This document shows, in pieces, positions 33,500-47,346 of a stretch of 64,000 bases of DNA. The stretch is from Dolomedes plantarius (taxonomy: Eukaryota > Arthropoda > Arachnida > Araneae > Dolomedidae). The stretch spans positions 139,299,034 through 139,363,033 of the forward strand of contig OU015496.1 of assembly GCA_907164885.2 (NCBI GenBank), read 5' to 3'. Made by a program: the position numbers and the translations under genes. The notes beneath the pieces were generated by a model. The model saw nothing but the letters and a program-made list of their open reading frames with translations, did not search any database and was not told the DNA's origin. Each line of letters begins with the position of its first letter. The first letter of the stretch is position 1.

Positions 33500-36400
33500 T
33501 AAAAAATTTCCTTTATAAAAAAAAAATCACAATTTTACTTACTTGGTTAGGTAAGTATCAAAATTCTTACTTAAAAGTTAACATTGTAGTAATCTCCACA
33601 TTATCTTCTTTAATTCTTTAGTAATAAGTATAAGTAATAAGCAAATTTCGAGAGTGAGATCTCTTAGTTAAAGACCATGGATGGTCTTAGTTAAGCAGTT
33701 ATGTAATAAATTATTACTATTATTACATAATTTCACTTAAAAAGCCATTTATCGCTGAGTTTTCGCTGAAAAGCAGTAAAATAATATTTTTTGCATTAAT
33801 TCGCTCATGTTGGCAAATTTCGCATTTATTCGCATCTATTTTGTAAATACAAAAATTACATATCCCTAATCATATATTACACAGTGAAGTATATATAATT
33901 TTCTAAATTTTTTTTTTTTTTTAAAGGAGCACCTCATGAAAGCTTAGACCTAGGATTTCAGAAAATGGCAATTCTAGACCCTCCTTAAATGAACCCCTCC
34001 AAGCCCTACCAGACTGCAAGGTTTTAAGGTCTTATTTTGAACTGTAACAAAACCCTCCTCCCAACCTCACACACAGTTTAATTTTGTCACAAAAAGACCA
34101 ACCAATCTTTAGATCAATTACTAGAGCAACAATGGTCTCCATTAGGCTCGGATGTTGATGCAATTAGGAAGTATTTTTTTTTTTTTTTTTTGCTTTCTTC
34201 AATCTTTCCATGATGATCTCATGTATAAAAAAGTAGGAAATACTTGATCTAAAAAGTAGGACAATAAGGAAAAGTATGAACTCTGAGGAATTCTACTATT
34301 AAATCCCTTTTCTGTCCTAAAAGACAGCAGACATTACTTATATTGTTGCCTTCTATTGTCAGACTAGAATTTGCAGATGGCAAGCTATTGTAGAACATGA
34401 TTGATGTACACGAGAAACTGTAAATATAATCACAATTACTTGAAAAAGTCTAAGAATGAGACTTAGAATTTACCTGTGCATGCTCGAATGTGAGTACTTG
34501 CATGGGACTTAACTTTCTAAACCTAATGAATATATTTAGATGTGCCTCTATCTATTTCTCTCCCTATATATTAAAATTGTACAACAGTTTATCTACTCCA
34601 AATTGTTTTTCAAAAATTCTGGTGACTGTTAAATAAATCTGTGGCATTATGGCAGATGTTGATATATTATTTTTTCATGTTTTTGGCAAATTAAAAAAGT
34701 AACTTTTGTTCTGAAATATAAAATCACTCAATTGAATTTTTCAATCCAAATATTCTTTAGTTAATACTCATATTGAACCTCAAGCATATGGCTGGCCTTC
34801 AATGAGAATTTTGAATTAGGAACTAAAATATTCAATTAGGGACCAAATATTACCTCTTTTATACATCACAGCATTTGCCAATACAAATAACTTAGTATTA
34901 TTTCTTAATTCCATTATCAGCTTTTGCCAGATTAAAGAACCAATTTTAAGTGTGACATATCAACATCTGCCATAACGCCACAGATTTGTACCAAATGTTA
35001 AATCAAATTAAATGGCTTTTAGTTCCCTTTTAAGCTAGATGATTTTTTAAAAAGTGTTTTATTAACTGGTCTTTAAAAAAAATAAAATAAAAATAAATAA
35101 ATAATTTTTTTTTTAATAACTTACAGTGTTTTCAGCTTTGATATTCTTTTGTTGAATAACTTTCTTCTTTGGTCCTTTCTTTTCTAAGCGTTTAGTTTCG
35201 CTTTGATTACTATCAGCAGCAGTAATAAGTTTCTGAAGATCTTGAGTTTTCTTTTCTCTCTCTTTCTTTCTCAATTCAATCTTACGTAGCTCATTTAGCA
35301 ATGTTTGTTCTTCTTCCACCTTAAAAAAAAAAAAAGAAAAAGTAAAATTAATTTCAGTATTAAATAAAGATTAAGATTGTTACGTTTAATACATGTTTTA
35401 CAGAGCTACAAAAAAATCAGTTTAGTCTATTTTTACTAATCCGAAAAATTTAAATAAATAAATAAATATATAAATTTATTTATTTAAGATAACAGGTTTT
35501 TTTACAGCCTTAATGAACTGCATAAATACCTATAATTAAAATTGTAGTTTCAGAAACTTTTTTGGGCAATTTTCACAAAGTCATTAATATTAATCCTGCT
35601 CACTTATATAATGAACAAAAAATGAGAACAAATATTTATGAATTAAATATTTAAAAAGTTCCCTCTTCTTATGATAGAACACAGTGTATTTCTGACTGTT
35701 GATATAAGACAACAAATAATGTTTATTTTTAGGTACATATTTTAATATCAATACTTTGATATCCTGAACACACATACTTTGAAAATAATCAAAATCTGGG
35801 TTGATTTTCTAAGTATAAACATCTCTTTGTAGTTCATCAATTCAGGAAAATAAATGATATTTTAAAGAGTTAATCTATGTTGTTGTTGTTGTTGCTTAAG
35901 ACCCCTGGCCAGAAGTATTCCAGACTTCTGGCTATGGATCATATAGGCTTTGAGGGCTGCGGCTAGTTTGCAATAGCATCACAAGGGTTGGAGTCCGTCT
36001 TAGCTAGGGGCCACTTCAATTTTGCTTGAGCACCCCATGGGGTCACATCTGGGAGGGGGGGGGGGATTGTACCCTTTCCCACCATCTCTGACCTCATTGG
36101 GGGGACTTTCCGGTCTATGGATTTAATGTGCCCATATTCCGCCTAGACATAAAGGTACTTAATAGTGCTTGTTGAGAGTCAAACTGTGCATCCTCAGCTA
36201 CGAAAGCCGACATGCTACCACTAGGCTACCATGGGACAGAGTTAATTTATATACATGTGTATGTCCTTATTGAAATTTCCTATTCAATATTTAGCACACT
36301 AAATGAATTTCAAGCTAGATATATCAAACCATTTTAGTATAAAATGTAAATTAAAAATATACTCATTAAAAAATTTTCTTTAACAGCAAAAATTTGATGC

Positions 36401-39400
36401 TCTGAAATTAGCATAGAAAGGAAAAAAAAATCAAGACACAAAAACACTTTTAATAATTATGAAGTCCTTTTTTTAACTTTAAATGGTTTTTACACTGAAA
36501 ATAAAGGAAGCATATACTTTAAAAAGTATCATTATATATAATAAATTAAATATATAGTTTAGTATAAAATAAAATTGTTAAAAGTACTAACTTGTTCTGG
36601 AGTTCTGTCATATAATTTTATAAGCTGCTCCTTTCTTCTCCTCTCATGATCTGCATCATATGTGATTAGTTTTGGCTCTGCAGTTCCAACAGCTCTTATC
36701 TACCAACAGAAAAATTTTAAGAGCATAAATATGTATTACTCACATATAGACACATCAGTTAAGGATTGGTTTTGCTCTTGTCTATGTGTTCTTTAACCAG
36801 ACAGGGCCATAGAATATATGAGAAACAGAGCAATGCTGAAGAAATTCAAAATGTATTATAACCAAGAATTAAAGAATAAGGCTTTGAGCATCATACTTTT
36901 ATTTGTTTAAGAGTAACACACTCAAATACACACTTTGCACAAATCACGAAACAGTCAGGTGGCGCTACCAGTACGTCAAAAGAATATATCTTTTCAATTT
37001 GCAACAAATGCCATATACTAAAATAATTCAACATTTTTCAATTGTAAAAAAAATTGATGTTTGTCTCATACTTTTTCTAAGTATATAAGGAAGAATATAA
37101 TAGTTTATTTCAAGAATATCCTAACTTTTCTACATTAAACTTTTTTATGATTATAAATTATGGAATTTAGGACTGGTTATAGGTCAAATGTGGCTAGTTA
37201 ATAACATTTTTCCTGAAAAAGATATTTCAATACAGTTTTCACATGTGCATAATGTATAAATAATTAAGAGCAATTAAACTCAATTTCCTTGAAAGCTATG
37301 GGTTTTAGAGCTTAAATGTTCATATTTGCAGTAAGTTTGCTTTTAAATACAACAATATTAATAATTAAGCCATTCATTTATGAATATAGGATGGAAATAA
37401 TTTCAAGTGTAAGGAATGTGATTATGATCTATGTGACAGTCAACTACCCCACAATATTGCACATCAATACAATACTTACCAATATTGAACAAAACCAGTA
37501 CAGGGTGTTTGTAGCTACAGGGTGAAAACTAGTACAGGGTGATTTTGTAGACTTTTGAATGGATCAAAATAATTTCAAAGTGGATAAATCTTCAAGTTTT
37601 TAGGCTTAAGAATACCATTTATTATAAAAATTGAAGATGAACCAGTTAAGAATTATAGCCTCAGATGAATAATAGAATAAAATGTTATAGTTTTCCTTAT
37701 GTGTAATTGCTGCTTTTTGTTTAACAAAACTAGTTTTGTATGTTTGGTAAGAATAAATTTCACAACTGACTTACTTCAACTAAGTATTATCTCTGGAAGA
37801 AATAAGTCTCTAACCTTATATTACAAGTGGTTTTATTCAATTCTTAAATATAACTTTTTCAAAATGTTTTTTCAACATTGTAATAAAACTATTCTAAAAT
37901 TCAACATTCAAAGCAAAAGAAAATGTGTACTTATGAAAACTTACATAATTAAAGCTTGAAATTTAGACTATCAAGTGTAGTGCTGTTTGAAACATTTGGT
38001 ATGGCTGCCTTAACATTTACTCACATAGTATATAGGTCTTTTTAGATGGTACTTTTTCCTTCTTTGATAAGTAATAAATGTTCTATTTTTTCTCAGGTAT
38101 ATATAAAAGAATAGAAGACAATAGAGGACATTTTCCCCACATGTTGTAAAAATTAGGAGATGAAAAAAAAGTATGTAAACGTTAATACACCAACAAACAA
38201 CTATTAATAAGATTTATGGATAAATATTCCTGTTAGACAGAAAAAAACCCCATTCTTTAACTACCTAACAGATTGCATCAGCATTTTATCAAGCAATATC
38301 AAATTTACTGTTACAACAAAATATTTTTACCTAAGCATTTCATACTATGTAAATTAACTTACTTTTGTTAATGTGTTACAAATATTATAATAGCGTTCTT
38401 TGAGATCTTCTACACTTCTATTGGGAAAACGTGAACGATCCCAGCGATCTTGAATAACTATGAAGCGAAGATCAAATCTCTGACATAAATCAAATAGATG
38501 GTCTGTTTCTTGCCTGGTCCAACCTTCTTTTTGAAGATGTTGAACATATTCATCGTCTGTATATTCTAAGACAGAAACTACCTATAAAAAGAGATACCTG
38601 TTTAAAATAACAAGGCACCAGTCTGGAATTTACTGTGACAGAAATAAAATCTTATAATCAATCATACAGCTGTAAAACAAAAATTAATCTGGTTTTAGAT
38701 AAAGGAGACCTAATACAAAACAAGCTTCAGAAATATTAAAGTCAAATTAATATGCAATATTAAAATGAACAAAGGGATTATAATGGGACTTTGCAGGGAA
38801 AATGTTAGAAAATAATATACGCTAGTAGTAACGTGGTTAAAATGAATGTATAAATAAAAAAGAATATATTTCTTAAAAAAAAAAATAATATCTTAAATTG
38901 GTTTTTATAAGTCTTTATAATTAGGGCATTTTTTAAACAATAAATCACATGTAATGTACAGTTATGGCAATTATAATAATGATATTTGATCAAAGAAAGT
39001 TGCTATTTGCTATTTATTGTTGTATATCCTTTTCAAATATTCTGGAACAGAGAATATGAAAATGCCCGCATTAATGAAAAATTTCTCATGAATGTTAGAA
39101 AAAAGTCATTATAATAATATTAACATACACATAGTTCCAGTTTGGAAAAAGTAATTATTTGTTTGAATAATCGAAAAATTCTCATATATTACATATTACT
39201 TCTCATTGAAAATACACCATCACTTATCTATGAAAAGTTAACATATTATCATACCTAAAGGGTTCAGAAGAATAGCAATAACATTAGGATTCAGAAGAAA
39301 CAAAAATGTTATAGAATGATTGATGTAAAATTGAATCAAAGAAATCTTGTGAATTTTGTAAGGGTGGAAAAAACTCCTAGTTTGTTTACTGGAACGCATT

Positions 39401-42400
39401 TATGGTGAGAAGGCCATTAATTTATATTTTGAGTGACATGAAGAGATTTCATTTTCAGCAACAATTTCCTTATCACTTGATAAAATAGATAGTTGATTCT
39501 TAGTAAAACATATAACTTTCATAAGTTATAATAAATATTGCAAATATATACACCTCCAGAACACACACAGCCTTGGACTTAGGTTTTGCCTGTTATGGGC
39601 TTCTCAGCATGGCTTAGATTACATAAACTTATATTTAACAAATAAATTTACATTTAACATATAAAAATCCATTATATACCCTTTTCCTAATATATTTAAC
39701 AATGTTTTTATAAATAAATTCTAAACTTATGCAATACCAGAATAAGTTAAGTTTTTCAGATACTTTAAAGATAAATTCGAACTATGTTAAACAAATTTGA
39801 TTTAATACATAAGCTTCAAAATTTTGCAAGGCATAATGTTTTAAAATATTTTTTAAATGAAATTTTAATGTAATTATATTATTTCAAAAGTCTTAAATCA
39901 AACAAACTTCTAGTATTTGTGAATAAAATTTAATAACTTTTTAAATACACAGATTTCATAGAAGTTAAAAATATACATACTCTTAGAATCTGAGAAGAAA
40001 AATAAAATTATTTGTGACATTAAAATAAAATAAATTAATGATATTCTGCAGATCAGAAAACAAGGTATAAGCAATGCCACTTTCTCCTTTGTACTCTCTA
40101 ACAAGTTAAAATTAATATGATATACCATACATAGATATGACAAGATGTTTTAGGAGCTTATTAAAGTACTGACCTTATTAAATTTAGCAAAAGGATACTC
40201 TTCAGCTTCATCTTCAATACGTCTCCAATGATGGAATACAGTTCCATCCTACAATACACATAATTCATTTGTATTTATGTTTGTAATTATTTGAAATTAT
40301 CTTCACAGAATAAGAGGAGGGATGAAATCCACTTTTGAGTTTGTGACTAAAAAACAAAACAAAAAACTCTACCTTACGAGCAGGATTTGTAAAAGGCATC
40401 CATTTCCAAGGCCTAACACGCTTTAATCCCAACTTAGCTTTATTTCGTTTGTAACCTTGTTCATTATCTGTGATGAATACAGGAGGATTATCTCTGAAAT
40501 GCAAATATATTTTAAGTTAAAAATTTTCAACACTGATGATAATAAAATATGTTAAGATTATACATATAAAATTTTATTTAAAATGCTATAGTAAGGTAAA
40601 CGATATGAATAAGGGATCAAAAACGTGCACTATAGCACATGTTTTATCTAATTCCACAATTTTAAGGATTCACTAAAATGTTCTAAAATTAGGCGTAGAA
40701 CAGCTATAATCATGATCTGACAATATTGCTATGGTGTCTATAATTAATTACAATAAGATAAATTGTAATGATTGCAGTGAAGAACACAGTTCTATTATTT
40801 CATTTGTTATTCCCGCTTGAACTTGCAAGTCTGCAATACCCCTTTCTATGAAAGGTAAGCCCTCTGATCTTTGAAATATAAATGTATCATCAACTTGAAT
40901 TCCCACTTCAATATTAGTTGCTCTTGCTTTGATTGATTGATTTAAGATTAAATATTCATTGATAGAAGAGGAAGCATAATCTTAAAAAAAATTTGGATTT
41001 TAAAACTCCACCAATAGTTTTTATATCTTAATTACAAAACTATCACTCTTTTAAAAGAAAACTAATTTACATCAAGCTAGATCTCTGATTATAAAAAAAA
41101 TAATGTGGGGAGTGATAATTAGAAAAAACTTCTTTTAAGACAAAATAATGCAATATAAGACAAAAGGTAAGAAAAAAATTTTTTTTTTCAATGCGGAAGC
41201 ACTTGTCGTGAGACATTCGCCTATACCACGCCGCAATTTTACTGCCCATTTTATTGTGGGGGCACCATATAGGTGGACAGCATTACCCCCTATGAAGGGA
41301 CGACACGAACGGAGGCATATTTCGTGGTGCGAAGCCAGGATTCGATCTGAGCACCCTCATCACCGAAAACCAGCGCGCTGTACCACTGGGCTGCCACAAG
41401 CCCAAGAAAACATTTAAAAATAACAACATTATTAGAGCATGATATCAACTGAACAGCAATAAATAACCTCTCCATTTAAAACATATTCAAGATTCAGCAG
41501 CTACGAATTGAGTTAACACACAAACAGACCAGATCACACTACACTGCTGCATTATATAGCAGTTTTATCAGTGATTTGAAAAAAGTTTTATTTTAAAATG
41601 TAATTCCCAGTTACTTCTGTATATAAACTACATTAAAACTAAGGAATTCAACAACTTGAAAGAAAGAATTTCAGTGCATGAAAATCAGCTATATGTTCTC
41701 ATTTCATGAATTTCTGAAAGAGTAAAAACACTTAACTTCATTAAAAATTCATTATTATACATAGCTTGTCTATCAAATTTAAAATTAAAAGATTTATTTC
41801 AGATTACAGTTGGCAAGATGAAGCAATACCCAGACCAAATACAATAATAATAATATATATGACAGTTTATGTGTGTATTACTCTTGTGTTATTGAATTTT
41901 ATATCAAATTATCTAACTTGCTACATTCATTGTTTTGCTAAAAATTATAAAGAGATGTAGAAAAAGTTAATAAATTTGTACTTAAATGAAAAGGCAAACC
42001 TACTTGTTATCAGAATACAATAAAGCATATAATTCTCTGTGCATTCCTTCCGGACGTTTAAATGTTGCTTCTGTAAGTTTTTTCTTTTTCTAAATAATGT
42101 AATAAATAAACCTTTTATAATAATAGTTTACTCACAACAAAGCTGATACTGATACTGATATAACAGAACAATATTTCCTTAAAAAAAAAAAAAAAAAAAA
42201 AAAAATATATATATCATGATCACCCCAGCAAACAAACAAAAAAACAATACATAGAATAAACAAATAAATACTTAAGAAAGATTTTACTTAATATTTAAGT
42301 CACTAACTATAGAATACAATTAAAAGAACACATGCTTTATCATAGATCATTGATCTGAAAGTATCATAAAATCTTTCACTTATTAAATGGCTGGTCTTTG

Positions 42401-43371
42401 CAGCACTACTGTTACCTTTTGTTAAATTACAGCTTTAAAGACTGGGAACTACAGTTTAAAGCTGATTCTAAGCAGCTATAAAACACATGCCCTCTATGGG
42501 ACTTGAACACACCAACTCTAGCACACAAGCACACATAAGCTCTAGCACAGCTATACAATTTTTAGGCAGACATTTTTCACAAGTAAACAGTGCTCTTAAA
42601 TAAATCAAACTTCTCACCAATATTCCTATATTACTTTTACTATATAATTTAATTGTTATAATACAAATTTTTTTTCTCCAATGCCATAGGCACTTGTCAT
42701 GACAACATTCATTCATCACACCATGATTTTGTTTGACTTTTTATCACGGAAACACCATATAGGTGACCCAACATCACTCCCTATGATGGGGCAGCACAAG
42801 AACATCTATGCCTTAGTCAGGATTCAAACCCACTTAAAACTTCCATGGTGTAGCCTCGTCACGAGCTCACTCTTTAGAAGCTTAACTACTGTACAATTTA
42901 CGCAGCTCACAAACAAAAGTGGTTCCTATAAACTGATAATCTTGTAGCAATTAAAAAAAAATTCATATAAGAATATTAAAATTGAAAGTAACAGTTCTAT
43001 TTTACTTTACTTTTATTAATACCATATTCTCAATTTTTACATATTTGTATCAAAGAATATAGTTTAATTTTAGTTTATAATAATATAGAACTCTTTTTAA
43101 GTAGTGGAATAAAATTTTCCTTTTTAACAAATAAAGCAATAGCTCAAAAGAATGCAGCAGAAATTTAACAGTAGATATTTCAGTAATAAAGTATAAACAT
43201 TATATATACATAGTGATAAATTTTATGTAATTTAGAGTACAGGTTATAGATAAAATAATATTTCATTGTTACTTAATTACATACTTTTCTTCCATCACCT
43301 AAAAAGCTTTCTTTACTAATTTCAGGAGTTTGTGGACGTTCCACATCAAGAATATCTAATACGTCACTCAT
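32016..43371 (-). CDS. DMAP1: DNA methyltransferase 1-associated protein 1 (SANT-domain chromatin subunit)
   Basis: Ten coding exons, minus strand, 5' to 3': 43285-43371, 42004-42089, 40373-40493, 40174-40248, 38363-38581, 36592-36699, 35125-35319, 33148-33216, 32989-33061, 32016-32239. All junctions are GT-AG with matching phases, giving about 418 aa (human is about 467). It starts MSDVLDILDVERP. Exon 3 has RVRPWKWMPFTNPAR. Exon 5 (residues 124-196) is the SANT/Myb-like domain (YTDDEYVQHL, GWTRQETDHLFDL, IQDRWD, KERYYNIC). Exons 6-7 are a charged coiled-coil-like stretch (HERRRKEQL, RKKEREKKTQDL). The family is a subunit of the TIP60/NuA4 acetyltransferase and SRCAP complexes (yeast Swc4) and binds DNMT1; it acts in the nucleus. 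The acceptor AG directly abuts the ATG, implying a non-coding 5' exon upstream. Confidence 0.95.
33452..33496. repeat. (TA)n microsatellite in DMAP1 intron
   Basis: About 22 TA units in the intron between exons 7 and 8. Confidence 0.9.
34627..35000. mobile_element. Inverted-repeat MITE in DMAP1 intron
   Basis: Arms 34631-34667 and 34954-34989 pair (AAATCTGTGGC, then TATGGCAGATGTTGATAT) with few mismatches around about 290 bp of AT-rich non-coding DNA. Target duplication not determined. Confidence 0.6.
35878..36237 (-). repeat. tRNA-derived SINE in DMAP1 intron
   Basis: The minus-strand head (about 36237 downward) carries an A-box-like TAGCCTAGTGG and a B-box-like AGTTTGACTCT, that is, an RNA polymerase III promoter. 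The tail is (CAA)n (TTG repeats on the plus strand, 35878-35896). The body is unrelated to the other SINEs here. Confidence 0.75.
41179..41402 (-). repeat. tRNA-derived SINE (family with CACCATATAGG domain)
   Basis: Minus-strand head: A box TGGCAGCCCAGTGG, B box AGATCGAATCC. The body contains GGGGGCACCATATAGGTGG (plus-strand text) and ends in CAATGCGGAAGCACTTGTC next to an A/T run. Intronic in DMAP1. Confidence 0.8.
42667..42900 (-). repeat. Diverged SINE copy of the same family
   Basis: Shares CACCATATAGGTG (42750-42762), CCAATGCCATAGGCACTTGTC (split at about 42678) and the TCCCTATGATGGGGCAGCAC block with the copy at 41179. The tRNA head is decayed. Confidence 0.7.
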
Positions 43372-45269
43372 CTGAAAAAAAAATTAAAAATTCTACAATT
43401 TGAAAGTTCTTTACAGATACTATTAATAAACATCTTCAACAGATTTTCCTCATCTCAAAAATTAATTTAATTTAAATTGGTAATTAAATTTTGATGAAAA
43501 TCAAACAGTTACGAGATATTTTTTTACTAGAACATATTTTTCCAAAACATGAAAATTGGGAAAAATTCTCAAAAATTTACTTTCCGAATGAGTGTGTGTG
43601 TATATTTCTCTAACTACTCATGAAAACTAACATATTTGTTAGGAAAAAAGATTTAACAAAAAGGGTCTAAAACTTGAAATATATTATAGACTATTACTAT
43701 CAGAAGTACCTGTTAAATAAAAATTCCTATCAAATTTTTTTGTTGTTGACAAAACTGGAAAAAAAAATCCAGTTTAAATATATATATATAAATTAAGTCC
43801 CTTCTGATATCTTGCAAGCAGCTGGGAGGGTTACAAATAGAAAAAAATTATCGTATTAGAACTTTTATCCCCTAACTTAACATATGGTATGGATAAAATA
43901 ACCCAAATAAAATAAGAATAATATGTACTAGCTTTACACAAAACTTTGTGAAATGGGTAAATAACTAAAAAGTAATCTTATTTCCCAAAAAACTCCCTTA
44001 ATACAAATTTTAAACCATGCACAAATTAATTGTAAAAAAAATTCTAAACATTTTGGCTATTATAAGCATATAATGTATTATGTTAAAAAAGTTACCATAA
44101 AAACTGTCTTTTAAGAAAATTGCTTCTTTTTTTCTCTTTACATATGATATACTAAAATTTGGGAGCAAACAAAATCTAACTCTGCAGCCATGTTATTAGA
44201 GTAATCACAACATTACATCTACTAAAAGATATACACACACACATATATATATATATACATAGTGGAATCTCGATCGTTCATTCTCCAAATCCTCATTTTC
44301 CTATATGTCTCACTAATTCACCCATTCCTGATGATCATATTGCTTTGCTATGTTCCCACATCTATCATTTTACCGCATATATTGTTCAGTTCAGTCAGTG
44401 CCTTGCAAAAACAATATATTGAGATTCTACAGTATAAATATATATAAATATAAGCATATATATATAAAATATTATAAATCAAATATATAAACAATAAATA
44501 CTAATATTCAATTTTTAAAATAATCAGTACAATTAATTTTTTGATAGATGAAATATTTCTTTGCTTTTTAATCTATCCTCTTTTCTTGCTGCCAGCAGCA
44601 GCTTTATATAATGAAATATGACCATCATCATACTTCAAGTTATGCAGGCCTGTTCTAGAGTACTACAAGGACCCATGAAATTGAAAAAATGTCAGAGGAT
44701 TCGAAATTTATAGCCTGAATGAGCCAAAACCAACTGTCTCTCTATCCCATTTTTTTTAAATAAATATTTTCATATCATTAGATATAGAAAATAAAAACTG
44801 TGTAACATTTATCTTCATAAATATTATTAATTCTATCAAATGAATTATATCTGCTTCTTGCAGCATGCGCACAGGCTTAAAATAAAAGTTTATAAATATT
44901 TCATAATGTTTTTGCTTTATATAAATCTGACTGTCATAACTTAAAATCCTGCTTTTCCCGTGAAAATAAGTTTGGTTCTAGAACAGTGTTAAACATTTTA
45001 TTTTCGCATTAATGATGAGCAAAGTACTTTCCTAGAATGAGTTATCCTTACAGTCCGCACTCCCAAATACCTAAAGTGGCCTTAAGTGGATAATACCTTA
45101 AGTAGATTTTTATGTTTCAAAAACCCATAATTCTGTTTAAATGGTAGAACCCGAGAGAAAAGGAATGGTTCACTACTAATCTATCTTCACTACTAATCAT
45201 TACAAATTACTAGAAACAGACCTAAAGATCAAAATTCAATAAATACATTATTTATAAAACTTTTATTAC
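43372..45269 (-). other. Probable 5' UTR intron of DMAP1
   Basis: The acceptor TTTTTTTCAG directly precedes the ATG. The candidate upstream donor AAG|GTAATA puts the end of a non-coding exon at 45270. Contains a pogo-like MITE (44260-44432). The exon itself and the transcription start are not proven. Confidence 0.4.
44260..44432. mobile_element. Pogo/Tigger-like MITE, copy 1
   Basis: Ends (C/T)AGTGGAATCTCGAT and complement GAGATTCTACAG, near TA-rich flanks. Homologous to 46878-47030 (shared CCGATGATCATATT-like and GCTATGTT(C/T)C blocks). Confidence 0.75.
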
Positions 45270-46871
45270 CTTGAAATGTTACTCCAATCACTGCGTCAAA
45301 TCCACTGGAATTAAAAAAAAATAAATAAATGCTAGCTATAGTATAAAATAGTTATTTTAAAAGATGAAAGTTAGATTCGTTCTCGGTGTAGCATTACTGT
45401 CACAATTAACTTCCGAGTTTTGATGCGTCGTTTATAGTCAATGACTCTTCCTGGTGTCTTACAAGTTTACACATAAAAAGTAAATATTATAAACTTTACA
45501 GAAGTGCATAACTTAAAAACAACCATTTTTTAAATGGCATCGGAAAGAAAATTACTGTTAGTTGAACAACACCATGGATACAATAAATGCATGAATGTAG
45601 CTATGAAATAAATACACTAACTTCCTTCTCAGAGTACATAAAAAAAAAAATCATAGATGAATCCTTACAGCTTATTCTACTGAGTGACAAAAAATATATT
45701 AGCATAGTCAAATAGGATTATTTACGTACTTTTAAGAGTGCTGAAAGAATCTGAACGTTGATTTAAATTAATTACGTCACATGGCAACTAATATAGTCGA
45801 AAGATTTCGATATTCGATTTTATAAAAAAATTTCCGCGAAATTCGGTTGTGGCTGTTTTGAAATAAACAACTCCCATTCATACTGAGTCTGTTTTGCTGT
45901 TTGGTGATTATTTAATCACGATGAATTAATTTTTATTCAACGATTAAGTTTTTGAATGTAGCTTTTAGTATATTTCGGTCTATAAATAATCTTTTTCACT
46001 TTTAGAAACAAACGTATGATCAAAGAGTTCGTTACCGAACTATTAATAATTGTTTCGGTAAACATATAAGTTTGCTAAAAATATAACACGATGTCCTTGA
46101 ATAAAAATGGTTTGTCTTGTTTTCTTGTATTAGTAGAATTTTTATGGTTATGTTGGATAATCTACAATGATTTTTTTTTAGAACAATTTAGTTAATTTAA
46201 GTCAATGAATTTTATCCTTAGTTCTCTTGTCGTTTCATCCCCCCACCCCCTATAAATGAAATCTACACTATGAGCTTTCCTTTGTAAATGATAATTTTCC
46301 CTTCTGTGTTTTGATATTTTTAATTTGTATAATACTATTATGGTTTTCTTGGATTTTGAGTGCAATGGTTTTCTTAGTATGAATCAATTAGTTTTTAATT
46401 AGTTTTCTAAAGGTTAATGCCCTTAAATCTCATTGTTTCTTTTAGAAGATATATGTAATAGTTGTATTTTACTCTCTTTTAATCATTATAAAAAAAAAAA
46501 AATTAAGGTTCAGATTCTGAAAGATTAATATTTATTATATAATTTTTTTAATGTTCTTCATTTATAATTGTAGGAGCTTATCATATTGGAAAATTCCTTA
46601 TAAATATTCAGTGTTACTTGTGGCAATTGTAAGCTAATCTGAACATTCAAAAAGTGAATATGGTATTGCAGTCAGTTATATTTATTTCTGGTCAAATTTA
46701 ATACCCCTGTACCCAGTATGTTATATGCACTACATAAAATTTCTAATCATCTTCAGTTATCACATATTAAAGATTTATCCATTTGGAACACAAAAATAGA
46801 TTTTTAAATACTTTTGGTAAGGTTATAATAAAAAAAAATTCTGATGGATATAAGAACATTATATATATATA
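45270..46871. promoter_or_regulatory. Divergent intergenic region between DMAP1 and PrimPol
   Basis: DMAP1 reads left and PrimPol reads right. Somewhat GC-richer DNA around 45400-45860 and absence of ORFs make this the likely promoter area. An ATG at 46091 (ATGTCCTTGAATAAAAATG) is a possible PrimPol start, but the nearest donor-like GT leaves the wrong phase for the next exon. No defined promoter element recognised. Confidence 0.35.
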
Positions 46872-46877
46872 TACACA

Positions 46878-47027
46878 CAGTGGAATCTCAATTGATCGTT
46901 CTCCGAATCATCGTTTTCCCGTATGTTTCTTATTTCACCCAGTCCCGATGATCATATTGATTTGCTATGTTTCTGCATCTATCGTTTAGTTCAGTCGGTC
47001 CCTTGAAAAAGATAGATCGAGATTCCA

Positions 47028-47030
<3 letters not shown>
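46878..47030. mobile_element. Pogo/Tigger-like MITE, copy 2
   Basis: CAGTGGAATCTCAAT at the left, complement GAGATTCCACTG at the right, TA following. 153 bp, non-coding, same family as 44260-44432. Contains GGTCCCTTGA before the right end. Confidence 0.8.

Positions 47031-47080
<50 letters not shown>
47031..47080. repeat. (TA)n microsatellite
   Basis: About 22 TA units between the pogo-like MITE and the mariner element. Confidence 0.9.
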
Positions 47081-47346
47081 CAGGGTGTCTCAAAAAACCT
47101 TGACAAATTTTAAAAATTTATACAAAAAAAGTACACAAGGTAGGAACTAGAAATTCACATATGTGTTACCTTATATAGTAGAGTTTTTTTTTAGTACAGT
47201 CAATGAAGTTCAATCTGTGTAATTTTTGTGGCATGGAGAACATCTAGTTGTTAATCAATCTCAGACCGTGCATTCCAAAATGGATTCCGTAACACATGAA
47301 ATTGCAGAAATTTTCTCAGTTCTTTAACACTACAGCAGATATCAAG

